From assembly GCF_900207585.1 (NCBI RefSeq), contig NZ_OAOP01000003.1:310001-374000 (forward strand): DNA of 64,000 nucleotides, read 5' to 3'. Shown here piece after piece: positions 44,124-53,163 of the stretch. The position numbers were made by a program, and so were the translations under genes. Below the pieces are notes generated by a model that was not told where the DNA came from, ran no database searches, and saw only the letters and a list, made by a program, of their open reading frames with translations. The stretch comes from Bacillus oleivorans (GTDB lineage Bacteria > Bacillota > Bacilli > Bacillales > JC228). Within the stretch, counting starts at the first letter, position 1; every line of letters starts with the position of its first letter.

Positions 44124-45275
44124 TTATTTTTCTAATTCAGCAGCTATTTCTTCCTGAGACGTTACAGGAGCACCTTCTGGACGAATTCGAAGTTCAGTTT
44201 CCGCATCAAAGAAGTGTGCCTTATTTAAATCAAAGGCTAAATCAACGGTTTGGCCAGCTTTTACTTCTGATCTTGAATCGATTCTAGCAACAAAATCCTG
44301 ACCGGCAACCTGTGAGTAAAGCATCATTTCAGCACCGGTAAGTTCCGCTACTTCAATATGGGCACTAAAAGTAGTGCCAGGTGAAGATTCAATAAATATA
44401 GGCTCATCGTGGATGTCCTCAGGACGAATTCCTAAAACTACTTCTTTTCCTGTATATCCTTGCTCTTTTAATACTTTTAACTTTCCTTCGGGGATGGTAA
44501 GCTTCGTTTCACCAGCAACAAATTGGTCTCCTTCAATTTTTCCTGAGAAGAAGTTCATTGCCGGAGAACCAATAAAGCCGCCAACAAAAATATTTTCAGG
44601 TTTTTCATAGACTTCTTTTGGAGATCCGACTTGCTGAATAACCCCGTCCTTCATAACAACGATACGAGTAGCCATGGTCATTGCTTCTGTTTGGTCATGG
44701 GTTACGTAGATCGTGGTTGTTTGCAGACGCTGATGAAGCTTTGCGATTTCCGCACGCATTTGAACACGGAGTTTTGCATCCAGGTTTGAAAGCGGTTCGT
44801 CCATTAGGAATACTTTTGCATCCCGGACTATGGCACGGCCTAAGGCCACACGCTGACGCTGACCGCCTGAAAGAGCCTTTGGTTTACGGTCTAAATAAGC
44901 TTCAAGGCCAAGAATTTTGGCTGCTTCTTTTACACGACGGTCAATTTCGGCTTTAGGAAATTTGCGAAGCTTAAGTCCAAAAGCCATATTATCATAAACA
45001 GACATATGCGGATATAGAGCGTAGTTTTGGAACACCATCGCGATATCGCGGTCTTTTGGCGCAACATCGTTTACACGCTTATCATCAATGTAAAAATCCC
45101 CTTGAGTGATTTCCTCTAATCCTGCTATCATTCTTAAAGTCGTAGATTTTCCACAGCCAGAAGGACCGACGAAAACGATAAATTCCTTGTCCTGAATATG
45201 AAGATTAAAATCTTTAACGGCTGTTACATCTTTTTCATAAACTTTGTAGATATGTTCAAGTCTTAGCTCTGCCAC
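44124..45275 (-). CDS. msmX: Multi-sugar ABC transporter ATPase MsmX
   Basis: 383 residues. ABC domain (1-235): Walker A GPSGCGKST, Q-loop QNYALYPHMSVYDNMAFGLKLRK, signature LSGGQRQR, Walker B VFLMDEPLSNLDAKLR. The C-terminal MalK-type TOBE/OB domain includes GIRPEDIHDEP. MsmX energises several carbohydrate importers whose permeases lack their own ATPase (maltodextrin, arabino-oligosaccharides and others). No importer gene is adjacent, as usual for this shared subunit. The region 5' of the gene has a weak cre-like sequence (TGAAAACCCTTCCA). Confidence 0.92.
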   Translation of the reverse strand: MAELRLEHIYKVYEKDVTAVKDFNLHIQDKEFIVFVGPSGCGKSTTLRMIAGLEEITQGDFYIDDKRVNDVAPKDRDIAMVFQNYALYPHMSVYDNMAFGLKLRKFPKAEIDRRVKEAAKILGLEAYLDRKPKALSGGQRQRVALGRAIVRDAKVFLMDEPLSNLDAKLRVQMRAEIAKLHQRLQTTTIYVTHDQTEAMTMATRIVVMKDGVIQQVGSPKEVYEKPENIFVGGFIGSPAMNFFSGKIEGDQFVAGETKLTIPEGKLKVLKEQGYTGKEVVLGIRPEDIHDEPIFIESSPGTTFSAHIEVAELTGAEMMLYSQVAGQDFVARIDSRSEVKAGQTVDLAFDLNKAHFFDAETELRIRPEGAPVTSQEEIAAELEK

Positions 45276-45358
45276 AATACAAAACCTCCCGATTGTTTTG
45301 CCTTTCTTTACTAGTATTGTAAAGGAAGTGAAAACCCTTCCAAATGGTTAAAGTGCAC

Positions 45359-45387
45359 AAAAAAATAGGCACCTGATTGGGCACCTT
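45359..45387 (-). terminator. Probable terminator of the PucR-type regulator gene
   Basis: On the minus strand AGGTGCC-CAATC-AGGTGCCT pairs with two G-U wobbles, then ATTTTTTT. Confidence 0.6.
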
Positions 45388-45408
45388 GGCAATTCAAAGA
45401 ATATTTTC

Positions 45409-46317
45409 CTATTCGGAGAGTAAACTCAAAAAATAAATAATCCAGGCCGACTCATATTGTTTCAAATCCAGTCCTGTTTTTTCAGTAAATTTATCAATTC
45501 TATATAATAAACTATTACGATGCATAAACATCTTTTTAGCAGTTAGAGAGGCGTTCATATTATTTTCAATATACACTTGCGCTGTATGTAAGAGCTCTGG
45601 ATCTTCTAAAACGGATTGATATTCTTCCTTCAGCTTCAAAATAAAGTTTTTTGGTAATTGATTAATAATCAGGTAGGGAATTACCCGTTCAAACGTAAAA
45701 TACGTTTGTTTTGCAAAATCGCGTTGAAGACTTTGGAAAAGCAGATTTTCTTTTTGGAAAAAGACAGCAGTGTCGTTTAAATTTGAGATATATCGCCATT
45801 TTCCTAAATAAAATTTCCCCTTGAAGTAAAAATCACCTTCTAAGACTTTGCTAAAGGCAATGACATCGTCCAACTGTATGGAATCAGACGAATCCTTTTC
45901 AATGAGAATCAATGATGTATTGGTTAGCCAAACAGGCTGAATCGTTTGATTAAAAAATCCAGTACAAGCTTCCTCGACATCTACAGGGGATAAATCAGAA
46001 TCAGGGAGTTCAATATGGATAAAACGTAAATGATTAATCTCACCGATCACTTCGCTTATTTGTCCACCGTGTAACAGTGAGTACCACCCTTTTTGGACGA
46101 TAGATAAATTACGTGAGGCAAGAGAAGATTCGGCCGGTTCCCATTTTTCAAAAAGGCAGGCAAGTAAATCCTCAGCTTCTTTCGTTAAATCCTGTCGCTG
46201 AATTCCGAGATACATTTTATCTTTTTCATCAAAATACCATTGATACGCATTTTTATTTCGGGGCTCTTCCTCTTGGAGCTTAGCAGATGGATATTGTTTA
46301 ATCAATTTTTCAATCAT
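45409..46317 (-). CDS. PucR/CdaR-type transcriptional regulator
   Basis: About 302 residues. The C-terminal 60 residues are the PucR helix-turn-helix: LLHTAQVYIENNMNASLTAKKMFMHRNSLLYRIDKFTEKTGLDLKQYESAW. The N-terminal two thirds look like a GGDEF-like/regulatory module with no clear ligand motif. The start at 46317 (MIEKLIKQYPSAK) has GAGGTTTT upstream; longer frames lack a site. It is next to msmX and on the same strand but has its own terminator; its targets are unknown. Confidence 0.78.
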   Translation of the reverse strand: MIEKLIKQYPSAKLQEEEPRNKNAYQWYFDEKDKMYLGIQRQDLTKEAEDLLACLFEKWEPAESSLASRNLSIVQKGWYSLLHGGQISEVIGEINHLRFIHIELPDSDLSPVDVEEACTGFFNQTIQPVWLTNTSLILIEKDSSDSIQLDDVIAFSKVLEGDFYFKGKFYLGKWRYISNLNDTAVFFQKENLLFQSLQRDFAKQTYFTFERVIPYLIINQLPKNFILKLKEEYQSVLEDPELLHTAQVYIENNMNASLTAKKMFMHRNSLLYRIDKFTEKTGLDLKQYESAWIIYFLSLLSE

Positions 46318-46404
46318 TGGCAAAACCTCGAGATTAGGATGAATATTCTCATTATAACAAATTTTATAAAGGAAGGAGCCAGACAAGGCTGACTCCTCAT
46401 GAAT

Positions 46405-46611
46405 TTAATCATTAATACGAGGGGATTCCTCTTTTGGGAAAGGAAGTGCTTCTTCAATATTTGTCGCATCCTCCCGGAAATGAACACTTCCGCCGCTAAG
46501 ACCTTCATTAATAAAACGATCTTCGTCGAGCTGAGCGAGTTTTTTGCCTTCGTATTCAACATCTTTTATAAAGGTTTTCCCGTTTATTTTTACATGTTCA
46601 TTTTCACTCAT
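46405..46611 (-). CDS. Small acidic conserved protein (unknown)
   Basis: 68 residues starting MSENEHVKINGKTFIKDVEY and ending PFPKEESPRIND. Soluble, no motif known to me. It is preceded by GAGGAGG, but that ribosome site forms the 3' arm of a strong hairpin that also looks like the yheE terminator. Expression may therefore depend on unfolding of the hairpin or on an internal start. A GAGGAGTCAG/CTGGCTCCTT inverted repeat after the stop (about 46375-46402) may terminate it. Confidence 0.65.
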   Translation of the reverse strand: MSENEHVKINGKTFIKDVEYEGKKLAQLDEDRFINEGLSGGSVHFREDATNIEEALPFPKEESPRIND

Positions 46612-46618
46612 TAAAAAA

Positions 46619-46655
46619 CCTCCTCACAAGTTCTCTCATTTAACTTGTGAGGAAG
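46619..46655 (-). promoter_or_regulatory. Hairpin that both ends yheE and covers the next Shine-Dalgarno
   Basis: Minus strand: CTTCCTCACAAGTT pairs with AACTTGTGAGGAGG (11 bp perfect, up to 14 with a wobble), then TTTTTTA and ATG. The right arm is the ribosome site of the 46405-46611 gene. Confidence 0.7.
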
Positions 46656-46671
46656 AGGCAGGATTCATGCA

Positions 46672-46884
46672 TTAAGATCCATCATACACATGAAAAAGCA
46701 TGAGCTCGTGAATCGCTTTTGAAACAATTTCTAGCTCTTCGGGCGATGGCGGGTTTTGGTCCCATTCAATTTGGCCATCTCTCCGATATGTTCCCACAAT
46801 AAGTCTGCCATTATAAAAAAATGAAATTGACCAGCCCAAAAGCTTTGATGAATGAATAGGCTTACACTGAAAATGTGAAATCAT
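46672..46884 (-). CDS. yheE: YheE-like protein (DUF5342)
   Basis: 70 residues: MISHFQCKPIHSSKLLGWSI, FFYNGRLIVGTYRRDGQIEW and a tail IHELMLFHVYDGS match B. subtilis YheE (from memory) in length and pattern. It lies at the end of the yheCD cluster, as in B. subtilis. Function unknown, probably sporulation-related given its neighbours. Confidence 0.8.
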   Translation of the reverse strand: MISHFQCKPIHSSKLLGWSISFFYNGRLIVGTYRRDGQIEWDQNPPSPEELEIVSKAIHELMLFHVYDGS

Positions 46885-46960
46885 CGTTAAACACCCCTTA
46901 AAACAGCTGCCTATTTTTTATTTAACCATAGACAGTGATAACTAATAAAGGAAAAGGGGG

Positions 46961-48049
46961 TTATTTTTCTTCATAGAGTTGGATAAACAAATGGCAAAGC
47001 TGTTTCATTCTTTTCGATTCGATTTCATCTTCATCAAAAGTCATTGGCTTAGCATTCACCTCAAAAATATAGGGATGCTTTTGTTCGTCAAGTCCAATAT
47101 CAATCGAAAATTCATAAAAAACCCCATAAGCCTTATTAAGCTCTTCACCAACCATTTGTGTAAGCTCTTCAAGCTGCTGAATCGGGGTGAGGTGTGTCAC
47201 TCTTGAAAAGGGAATAATTCGTCCTCCCTTTGGAATATGGGTAGTTACCTCCTGATGAAAAGATTGCCTTACCCCAATCCCAGTCATATTAAATTCGGAC
47301 CCTGTAAATTGTCCTAAAATTCGCAGGTCAAATCGTCTCCCTTTAAATGTTTTAGGTTCAATGGCCTTCTGGAAGATATATTGATTTTTTTCAAAAGTTG
47401 TATAGAACCGTTCCCAAAATCGGCTGAAATTAGCAAATAATATCGTAGTGGAGGTTGTTTCACAATAGACCTTACCATCCTGTTTAAGACGTATCCGCAT
47501 AACGCCAAATCCTTTAGATCTTAGTTTGGGTTTAGCGTAAATACACTTATATTTTTTGAGGAATTGATAACAGCTCTCATGGTCTTTTACTTCGGTTGTA
47601 TCTGGCAAATAATTACTTATTTTCTGGTGCTTCGATAGTAATTGATAAGTAGACCATTTGTCTAAAAAGCTTGAATTAAAAAAAGGGATTCCTTTTTTGG
47701 CAGCATTTATTTTAAACTGTTCGAACTTCTCGCTTTTTTCATGCTGATAATAAGGAACCCGGTTATAAATAACGTTCGGGATCGGAAGTTTTGTCTGAAT
47801 CCAAATATTTTCTTTAGGGATAAATAAGTAGCCATCGATTTCATGTTCATCTAATGATTGATTAGGTGTCATGATATAAGAGATTCCCTTATACTGAATT
47901 AGATTTTTTTGCAAATCTTCAAAGAGCTTTTTATTGCCTACAATATTGCCTGCTCGGCCCTCCCATGCTAAGATTCCTACCAAAACTTTTATTTCTTTTG
48001 CTTCCAAGCCAAGACGCTGTAAAAGGGTAGCCTCCATGGTATGCCTCAT
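46961..48049 (-). CDS. YheC/YheD-family ATP-grasp protein, extra paralogue (short type)
   Basis: 362 residues. The YheCD ATP-grasp layout: a domain with VIYNRVPYY, LDKWSTYQLLSKH, the ATP-grasp lysine region CIYAKPKLRSKGFGVMRI, FDLRILGQF, and the metal-binding end IDIGLDEQKHPYIFEVNAKP. The start overlaps the stop of the gene upstream by 4 bp (ATGA). This copy lies between yheD and yheE, where B. subtilis has none, so it is an additional paralogue. Substrates are unknown; relatives are linked to the spore coat. Confidence 0.82.
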   Translation of the reverse strand: MRHTMEATLLQRLGLEAKEIKVLVGILAWEGRAGNIVGNKKLFEDLQKNLIQYKGISYIMTPNQSLDEHEIDGYLFIPKENIWIQTKLPIPNVIYNRVPYYQHEKSEKFEQFKINAAKKGIPFFNSSFLDKWSTYQLLSKHQKISNYLPDTTEVKDHESCYQFLKKYKCIYAKPKLRSKGFGVMRIRLKQDGKVYCETTSTTILFANFSRFWERFYTTFEKNQYIFQKAIEPKTFKGRRFDLRILGQFTGSEFNMTGIGVRQSFHQEVTTHIPKGGRIIPFSRVTHLTPIQQLEELTQMVGEELNKAYGVFYEFSIDIGLDEQKHPYIFEVNAKPMTFDEDEIESKRMKQLCHLFIQLYEEK

Positions 48050-49407
48050 GTAAATAACTCCTCAGGGGAAAGAATCGACATTTTCGTTAAATAAATCGCG
48101 TAAGAGAGCATCAGCTTTCTTGTAAGCTTCTCAAACCCTCTCAAGTCAGGATGGATAAAGATAGAACGACCGGGTTTAGAATTAGCTTCAAAAAGCCATA
48201 TCCTTCCTTCCTTATCAACACCTAAATCAAAGCCGATTTCAGCAATAATTCCTTCCATATTCTGTTCTAATGCGCGGCTTAAAACGAGGCTTGCCTTTGT
48301 AATACGTTCTTTCATTTGTTTTCTGAGTTTCGTGTCAGGCACGATTTCTTCTAAGGTCTTTACCTCACCGCCATTTTTAATGTGGGTGGTAGGACTGCCA
48401 GTGCCAGCAACCTTTGCTGCAATTGCGGAAACGGTCCAATTGCCTGATTCATCCTTATTGGTGTGAATCCGAAAGTCAACAGGATGTTGATCATACCTCA
48501 TTAAAGATATTCCTTGTTGAACCATCATGTTCTTCAAAGATCTATTTTTAAAAAGATTATTGAACAGTCTTTCTAATGTTTGATACTTTCGCAAGCGTTT
48601 GTTTCCATCCTTGTCTTTGAAGCGGCAATAGTAGAAGTCTGATTCTCTGACGTAGATAATTTGATGTATTCCGCTGCCTAAGCTGCCATTTTGCGGCTTA
48701 ACATAAACATGGCCATATTTGGAAAGCATCTGTTCAATGACACTAAAGGATGTAAAGGCATGGGTTTCCGGTAAATATGCTTTAGCCTCATCGTCCTGTT
48801 CAATTCGTTCAAATACATCTAATTTATTAAAGAATCCAGGATTAAACCAGGGAATGAGATATTCTTCTTGAAGTTTCTTTTTAACGGTGCGAAACTTTTC
48901 TTCACCCTCCATTCTGCGATTAGGAAGGCGGTCATAAATAACATTTGGAAAGGGGGCGGTTATTTGTTCCCAGCCCTTCTCGCCATAAGAATAGCCTTTT
49001 ATCGTTCCTTCATCCCAGTTGATATGGTCTTTTCCAAACAATATAAACGCAACTCCGTATTTAGCCTGATTTCTCATCAATCTAGAAAAAAAAGAACTTC
49101 GATCACCAACAGGCTTTGTTTTAATCGATGAAAAGCCTGATGTAATAATTCCGATTAATGGACCGAAATGCAGAGTGTCCTCCTTTTGGATGACATGGAG
49201 ACGTCTTATGGTAAGAGGGATGGAGAGCTTCTCTGCAAGAGACCTTGATAAGAGAAAAGTATGATCTGTTATTGTCAAGGGAGCACTATGGACTTCCTTC
49301 GTTCTGCCTCCAAAAGAAACCTTCACAGGTTTAATATGGTTCCAACTTTGGGGGAAGCCTAATATATCTTCTTCTTGCTCTATGATTTTAAGTGTACAAA
49401 GCTTCAT
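48046..49407 (-). CDS. yheD: YheD, endospore coat-associated ATP-grasp protein
   Basis: 453 residues, identical in length to B. subtilis YheD as I recall it. An N-terminal domain of about 110 residues (LSRSLAEKLSIPLTIRRLHV) precedes the ATP-grasp module: VIYDRLPNRRMEGEEKF, HVYVKPQNGSLGSGIHQI (ATP Lys and Gly loop), VDFRIHTNKDESG, then EIGFDLGVDKEGRIWLFEANSKPGR (Mg-binding Glu/Asn). It overlaps both neighbours by ATGA-type junctions, so the cluster is a tight operon. The B. subtilis protein localises to the spore. Confidence 0.85.
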   Translation of the reverse strand: MKLCTLKIIEQEEDILGFPQSWNHIKPVKVSFGGRTKEVHSAPLTITDHTFLLSRSLAEKLSIPLTIRRLHVIQKEDTLHFGPLIGIITSGFSSIKTKPVGDRSSFFSRLMRNQAKYGVAFILFGKDHINWDEGTIKGYSYGEKGWEQITAPFPNVIYDRLPNRRMEGEEKFRTVKKKLQEEYLIPWFNPGFFNKLDVFERIEQDDEAKAYLPETHAFTSFSVIEQMLSKYGHVYVKPQNGSLGSGIHQIIYVRESDFYYCRFKDKDGNKRLRKYQTLERLFNNLFKNRSLKNMMVQQGISLMRYDQHPVDFRIHTNKDESGNWTVSAIAAKVAGTGSPTTHIKNGGEVKTLEEIVPDTKLRKQMKERITKASLVLSRALEQNMEGIIAEIGFDLGVDKEGRIWLFEANSKPGRSIFIHPDLRGFEKLTRKLMLSYAIYLTKMSILSPEELFT

Positions 49408-50486
49408 TTTTTCACTCTCCCAGGCTTACTGGACTCATGTAAAAATCGGGTAAATCGAAGTGGTGCATTCGCTAATGTTTCTTCAAGCTCAGGAAAAAGG
49501 TGGAGGATCACATGGCGCCCTGGTTTTGAATTGGCATCAAGCAGCCAAACGGAATAATCTCTCGCAATGCCAATATCGATGCCTAACTCAAACAATGGGA
49601 AAAAAGCATTCTCTAAATGAATGGGAAGTGATTCGATTATTGTTTCTATTTCCTGATGAATGAAATCTCTTTTTGAATGGGGGAGTTCCTTCAGCCACTC
49701 GTAATAAGGTTTAATTGCCGCTCCGCCACTTAAATTCGAAATAATCCCTTCCTGAATCCCAACACGAACACCGCGCCCTCGTTCTACCCATTGGCCTCTT
49801 TCATCTTTTTGTAAAAAAATCCTTACATCAAACGGCTGATTTGAATCATTTTGAATCCTTAAATAGGGTTGAATTAAGAAGTCTTTTCCCTCAATTAGTT
49901 GTGTAATCCATTTAATCCAGGCCCCATTTAAAGAAAGAACATGTTCAATAACCCGGTTTTTCTTTTGCGTTTGAATCCGGACCCCGTTTGGAATCCTGCT
50001 AATAACGTAAATGCCGTAGCCGTGTGCGCCATTCGCTGGCTTTAACACGATCTTTTTATATTGTAAGAGAGCATTTTGAATATCTACTACGGACGAAGCC
50101 TTCCTTGTTAATGGTAAATAAGGAGAGAGAGAATCGAATTCTGATAGTTTTTGATACAACACCCATTTATTAGGAAGTCCATACCCAAGGAAAACTAGAT
50201 CGTCCCTCGCTTTTAACCACCTTAGAATCGCACGGCTTTGAATCGAGATTCGATCTTCACCGTAGTAGACTCTGTCATATAAATATTTAGGTATCGGAAA
50301 AGTATCGCTGACCCACTTTTTTAACTCAGGGTCATAGCGTTCTCCTTTAATGAGTTCCGTTTCAGGCTGAATTTGCATTGGACTAAACCGATATACAAGA
50401 ATCCCATAGTCACTGGCATGAACAGCTATTTGTTTAAACAATAACTGAACCTCCGGATGGAGCGAAATTAAACCAAGAGACAGCAT
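49404..50486 (-). CDS. yheC: YheC, endospore coat-associated ATP-grasp protein
   Basis: 360 residues, close to the 363 of B. subtilis YheC. Blocks: LGLISLHPEVQLLFKQIA, YLYDRVYYGEDRI, KIVLKPANGAHGYGIYVI (ATP Lys and Gly loop), FDVRIFLQKDERGQW and DIGIARDYSVWLLDANSKPGR. Compared with YheD it lacks the extra N-terminal domain. Its order relative to yheD and yheE agrees with B. subtilis. Substrate unknown; ATP-grasp enzymes usually ligate a carboxylate to an amine or thiol. Confidence 0.83.
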   Translation of the reverse strand: MLSLGLISLHPEVQLLFKQIAVHASDYGILVYRFSPMQIQPETELIKGERYDPELKKWVSDTFPIPKYLYDRVYYGEDRISIQSRAILRWLKARDDLVFLGYGLPNKWVLYQKLSEFDSLSPYLPLTRKASSVVDIQNALLQYKKIVLKPANGAHGYGIYVISRIPNGVRIQTQKKNRVIEHVLSLNGAWIKWITQLIEGKDFLIQPYLRIQNDSNQPFDVRIFLQKDERGQWVERGRGVRVGIQEGIISNLSGGAAIKPYYEWLKELPHSKRDFIHQEIETIIESLPIHLENAFFPLFELGIDIGIARDYSVWLLDANSKPGRHVILHLFPELEETLANAPLRFTRFLHESSKPGRVKK

Positions 50487-50502
50487 GTTCTCACCTCTAT
50501 TT

Positions 50503-51822
50503 CTATTTTGCTTCTATTTGTTTTTGAAAAAGGGACAGACAAGTTTTGCATATAGCTCTTGCTGAGGGTCTTATCTGCAACTCTTCTCGCAGCGGAAAAG
50601 ATTTAGATGGTTTTGAATTGACCTCAAGGATCCAGATCGTTCCGTCATTGTCGACGGCTAAATCCATGCCAAGCTCACAATAAAGACCATCCGACAGAGT
50701 CAGCACCGTATCTGCTGCTTTTATGGAGAGTGCCTTCATTTCTTCCAATTTTCGCTTAGCCTCAGAAGGAAACCATTGTTTCAACACTTGCAGCGGTTTA
50801 AACAATTGCCCGCCTTGTGCCTGATTAGAAATAATTCTGTCTGTTTCTCCTACTCTTGCTACCGAAGAAGTAATATGCCATGATTCATCGTAATAGTGGA
50901 GCAGAAATCGAAAATCGACTAATTGACCATCTAGGGTGGATAAGGGGATCGCTTGTTGAACTATAAAAAATTTTCTTTTTTGGATACGTTCAATGAAGCG
51001 TGAAAGCTGATCAAGATTCTTAAGCAATATCGGTTCCATCACAGTAGAATCGGACGAGTATACCCAAAAGTTATTTATCAGGTCATTCCTATCAATTAAA
51101 TATATTCCTTTTCCCTGACTCCCGTGGATCGGTTTCAGATACGCTTTTTCATAGTCAGACAGAATAGATACAAGATTATCTAGGTTTAAAAGGTAAGTTT
51201 GCGGGAGAAACTTTCGAATCTCCGCGTCTGTAAAAAGCAGTTCGTATGTGATCCACTTATCAAGAAAATGATCATTAAAAATAATGGCGTTTTTCCACTG
51301 ACTTTTTATGGATGAAAAGGTGGAAGTTTTCTCAAACTTACGCGAATGGATTCTGTTATAAATGACATCAGGTTCAGGGAGAATTGCTGTTTCCTGCCAG
51401 CATCCTTTACTCCAAAAAAATCCTTTCGATTGATCTTTTACTTTAATAAATGGAAAGATCCCCTTAATTTGACCTTCCAACACGACCTCTTTGCAGAAGT
51501 TAAAGAAAGGAGAAGATAAATCTTTTAACGGGACATCAGTCCAGATCATTAAAATAGGACCCAAAATTAGGGCTGCTTCTTGCTTATTTACGTAAAGTTG
51601 GAGTTTTGTCTGGTTTTCCGGTAATCTTAAGTCATCTGCTAATTTTTTGCTGATTATAATCTCTGCAGAATGTTTGTGCTTAAATAGAACAAAAGCTTTT
51701 ACTTGTTTTTGGCCAAATTTTACCGTGCAGTTTTGTTCGATTAGTTCATTTTTTAATGAGGAAGAAAGAATAATTCTATGATCTTGAAGCAAAGAGTCAA
51801 CCTGAATCGTACATATATTCAC
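50503..51822 (-). CDS. YheC/YheD-family ATP-grasp protein, extra paralogue (long type)
   Basis: About 439 residues from a GTG at 51822, with AAAGGA 8 bp upstream; an ATG at 51831 is directly adjacent to that site, and the longer frame from 51885 has no support. Like YheD it has an N-terminal domain of about 110 residues, then VIYNRIHSRKFEKTSTF, KAYLKPIHGSQGKGIYLI, VDFRFLLHYYDESW and ELGMDLAVDNDGTIWILEVNSKP. It begins the four-gene run and is divergent from yheB. No counterpart in B. subtilis at this position. Confidence 0.8.
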   Translation of the reverse strand: MNICTIQVDSLLQDHRIILSSSLKNELIEQNCTVKFGQKQVKAFVLFKHKHSAEIIISKKLADDLRLPENQTKLQLYVNKQEAALILGPILMIWTDVPLKDLSSPFFNFCKEVVLEGQIKGIFPFIKVKDQSKGFFWSKGCWQETAILPEPDVIYNRIHSRKFEKTSTFSSIKSQWKNAIIFNDHFLDKWITYELLFTDAEIRKFLPQTYLLNLDNLVSILSDYEKAYLKPIHGSQGKGIYLIDRNDLINNFWVYSSDSTVMEPILLKNLDQLSRFIERIQKRKFFIVQQAIPLSTLDGQLVDFRFLLHYYDESWHITSSVARVGETDRIISNQAQGGQLFKPLQVLKQWFPSEAKRKLEEMKALSIKAADTVLTLSDGLYCELGMDLAVDNDGTIWILEVNSKPSKSFPLREELQIRPSARAICKTCLSLFQKQIEAK

Positions 51823-51962
51823 AGTACTCATCCTTTGATGGATAAATGGGATAATAAGCAGTAAAAAATACAGACTTGAGCCCATTTTTTATTATCGTAT
51901 GAAATGCAGATAGAAACGGTGCTTTGTACGACAAGGAAACGAATTATCGAAAGGTGATCAAG

Positions 51963-53096
51963 ATGAATATATGGATAAGCATGCTTTTTTTAGGATTGAT
52001 TGGAGCATTGATTGGCGGATTTACTAATTTCTTGGCGATTAAAATGTTATTTAGGCCCTATCAGCCCCTATATATTGGAAAAATCAAAATTCCTTTTACT
52101 CCTGGTTTGATTCCTAAAAGAAGGGAAGAATTAGCCAATCAGCTGGGAAAATTGGTCGTTGAACAGTTAATTACGAAGGATAGGATTGAAAAACGACTAT
52201 TAAATGGCAGCTTTAAACATGAAATGATCCAATTTATCCAATCCGAAGCTGGCAGATGGCTAAAATCCGAGAAAACAGTCCTGCAAGTATTAGAAGAATG
52301 GGAAATCCACCACGCAGATGAGCGTGCAGCGAGATTTTTGGATACGAAAGTAGAAGAGGCCTATTTAAAAGTACTTGAAAAATACGGAGATTACCCATTA
52401 GAACAAGCAATACCAGAAGAATTAAAAAAAGATATCAATCAGAAAATTTATAGTTTAACTACATATATATTAGAAAAATGTGAAGATTATTTTTCGAGTG
52501 CTGAGGGGAAATGGCGAATACAGAAGATGGCTGATGAGTTTTTGCAAAATCGCGGCATGTTTGGGAATATGCTGCAAATGCTGCTAGGAAATGTGAACCT
52601 CGTTGAAAAAATACAGCCTGAAATGATCCGTTTTATCCAGAATGAAGGGACACATGATCTCTTGTATTCCTTGTTTTGCCACGAGTGGGAGAAATGGCAA
52701 AAAAATAAGATTTCGGATGCGGAAAAACTAGTAAAACGGGAAAATATAATTTCTCTTTTGCAAAGTGCGGTAAGAAAGTCTGTTTCTATTTCAGTCATTT
52801 TTAATAAACCAGTAAAAGAATTGATGGCCCCTTATCAAGAAAAACTAGTGGATCAGCTTATTCCTAAAGTAGTTGAGGTTGGAGGGAATGGGGTGATCGC
52901 CAACTTAGAACTGTTATTAGATAAGCTGCAAATTGATCAGTTGGTAGTCGAGCAAGTGCAATCTTTTTCATTAGAAAAAGTTGAAGAATTGGTTTTATCG
53001 GTCGCAAAGTCTGAATTAAAAATGATTACCTATTTAGGGGCTTTATTAGGCGGCTTTATCGGAGTTGTCCAATCTTTTGTCCTTTTACTTTTTTAA
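51963..53096 (+). CDS. yheB: YheB, DUF445 membrane protein
   Basis: 377 residues, the same length as B. subtilis YheB. N-terminal membrane helix MNIWISMLFLGLIGALIGGF, then NFLAIKMLFRPYQPLYIGKIKIPFTPGLIPKRREELANQLG, the DUF445 signature; a second hydrophobic segment is at the C-terminus. The body is helical. Function unknown; upregulated during sporulation or stress in relatives by report. Start at 51963 with AAAGGTGATC. yheA follows after 67 bp. Confidence 0.9.
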   Translation: MNIWISMLFLGLIGALIGGFTNFLAIKMLFRPYQPLYIGKIKIPFTPGLIPKRREELANQLGKLVVEQLITKDRIEKRLLNGSFKHEMIQFIQSEAGRWLKSEKTVLQVLEEWEIHHADERAARFLDTKVEEAYLKVLEKYGDYPLEQAIPEELKKDINQKIYSLTTYILEKCEDYFSSAEGKWRIQKMADEFLQNRGMFGNMLQMLLGNVNLVEKIQPEMIRFIQNEGTHDLLYSLFCHEWEKWQKNKISDAEKLVKRENIISLLQSAVRKSVSISVIFNKPVKELMAPYQEKLVDQLIPKVVEVGGNGVIANLELLLDKLQIDQLVVEQVQSFSLEKVEELVLSVAKSELKMITYLGALLGGFIGVVQSFVLLLF

Positions 53097-53163
53097 CGAA
53101 CTCCTCGAAAACATCCACATAGTTTGTTATAGTGGAAGGAAGACTCGAGAAGGAGGATGGGAA

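Noticed and set aside
53065-53163. N-terminal extension of yheA
   Set aside because: A very strong ribosome site precedes the ATG at 53164, giving the known family length of 117 residues.
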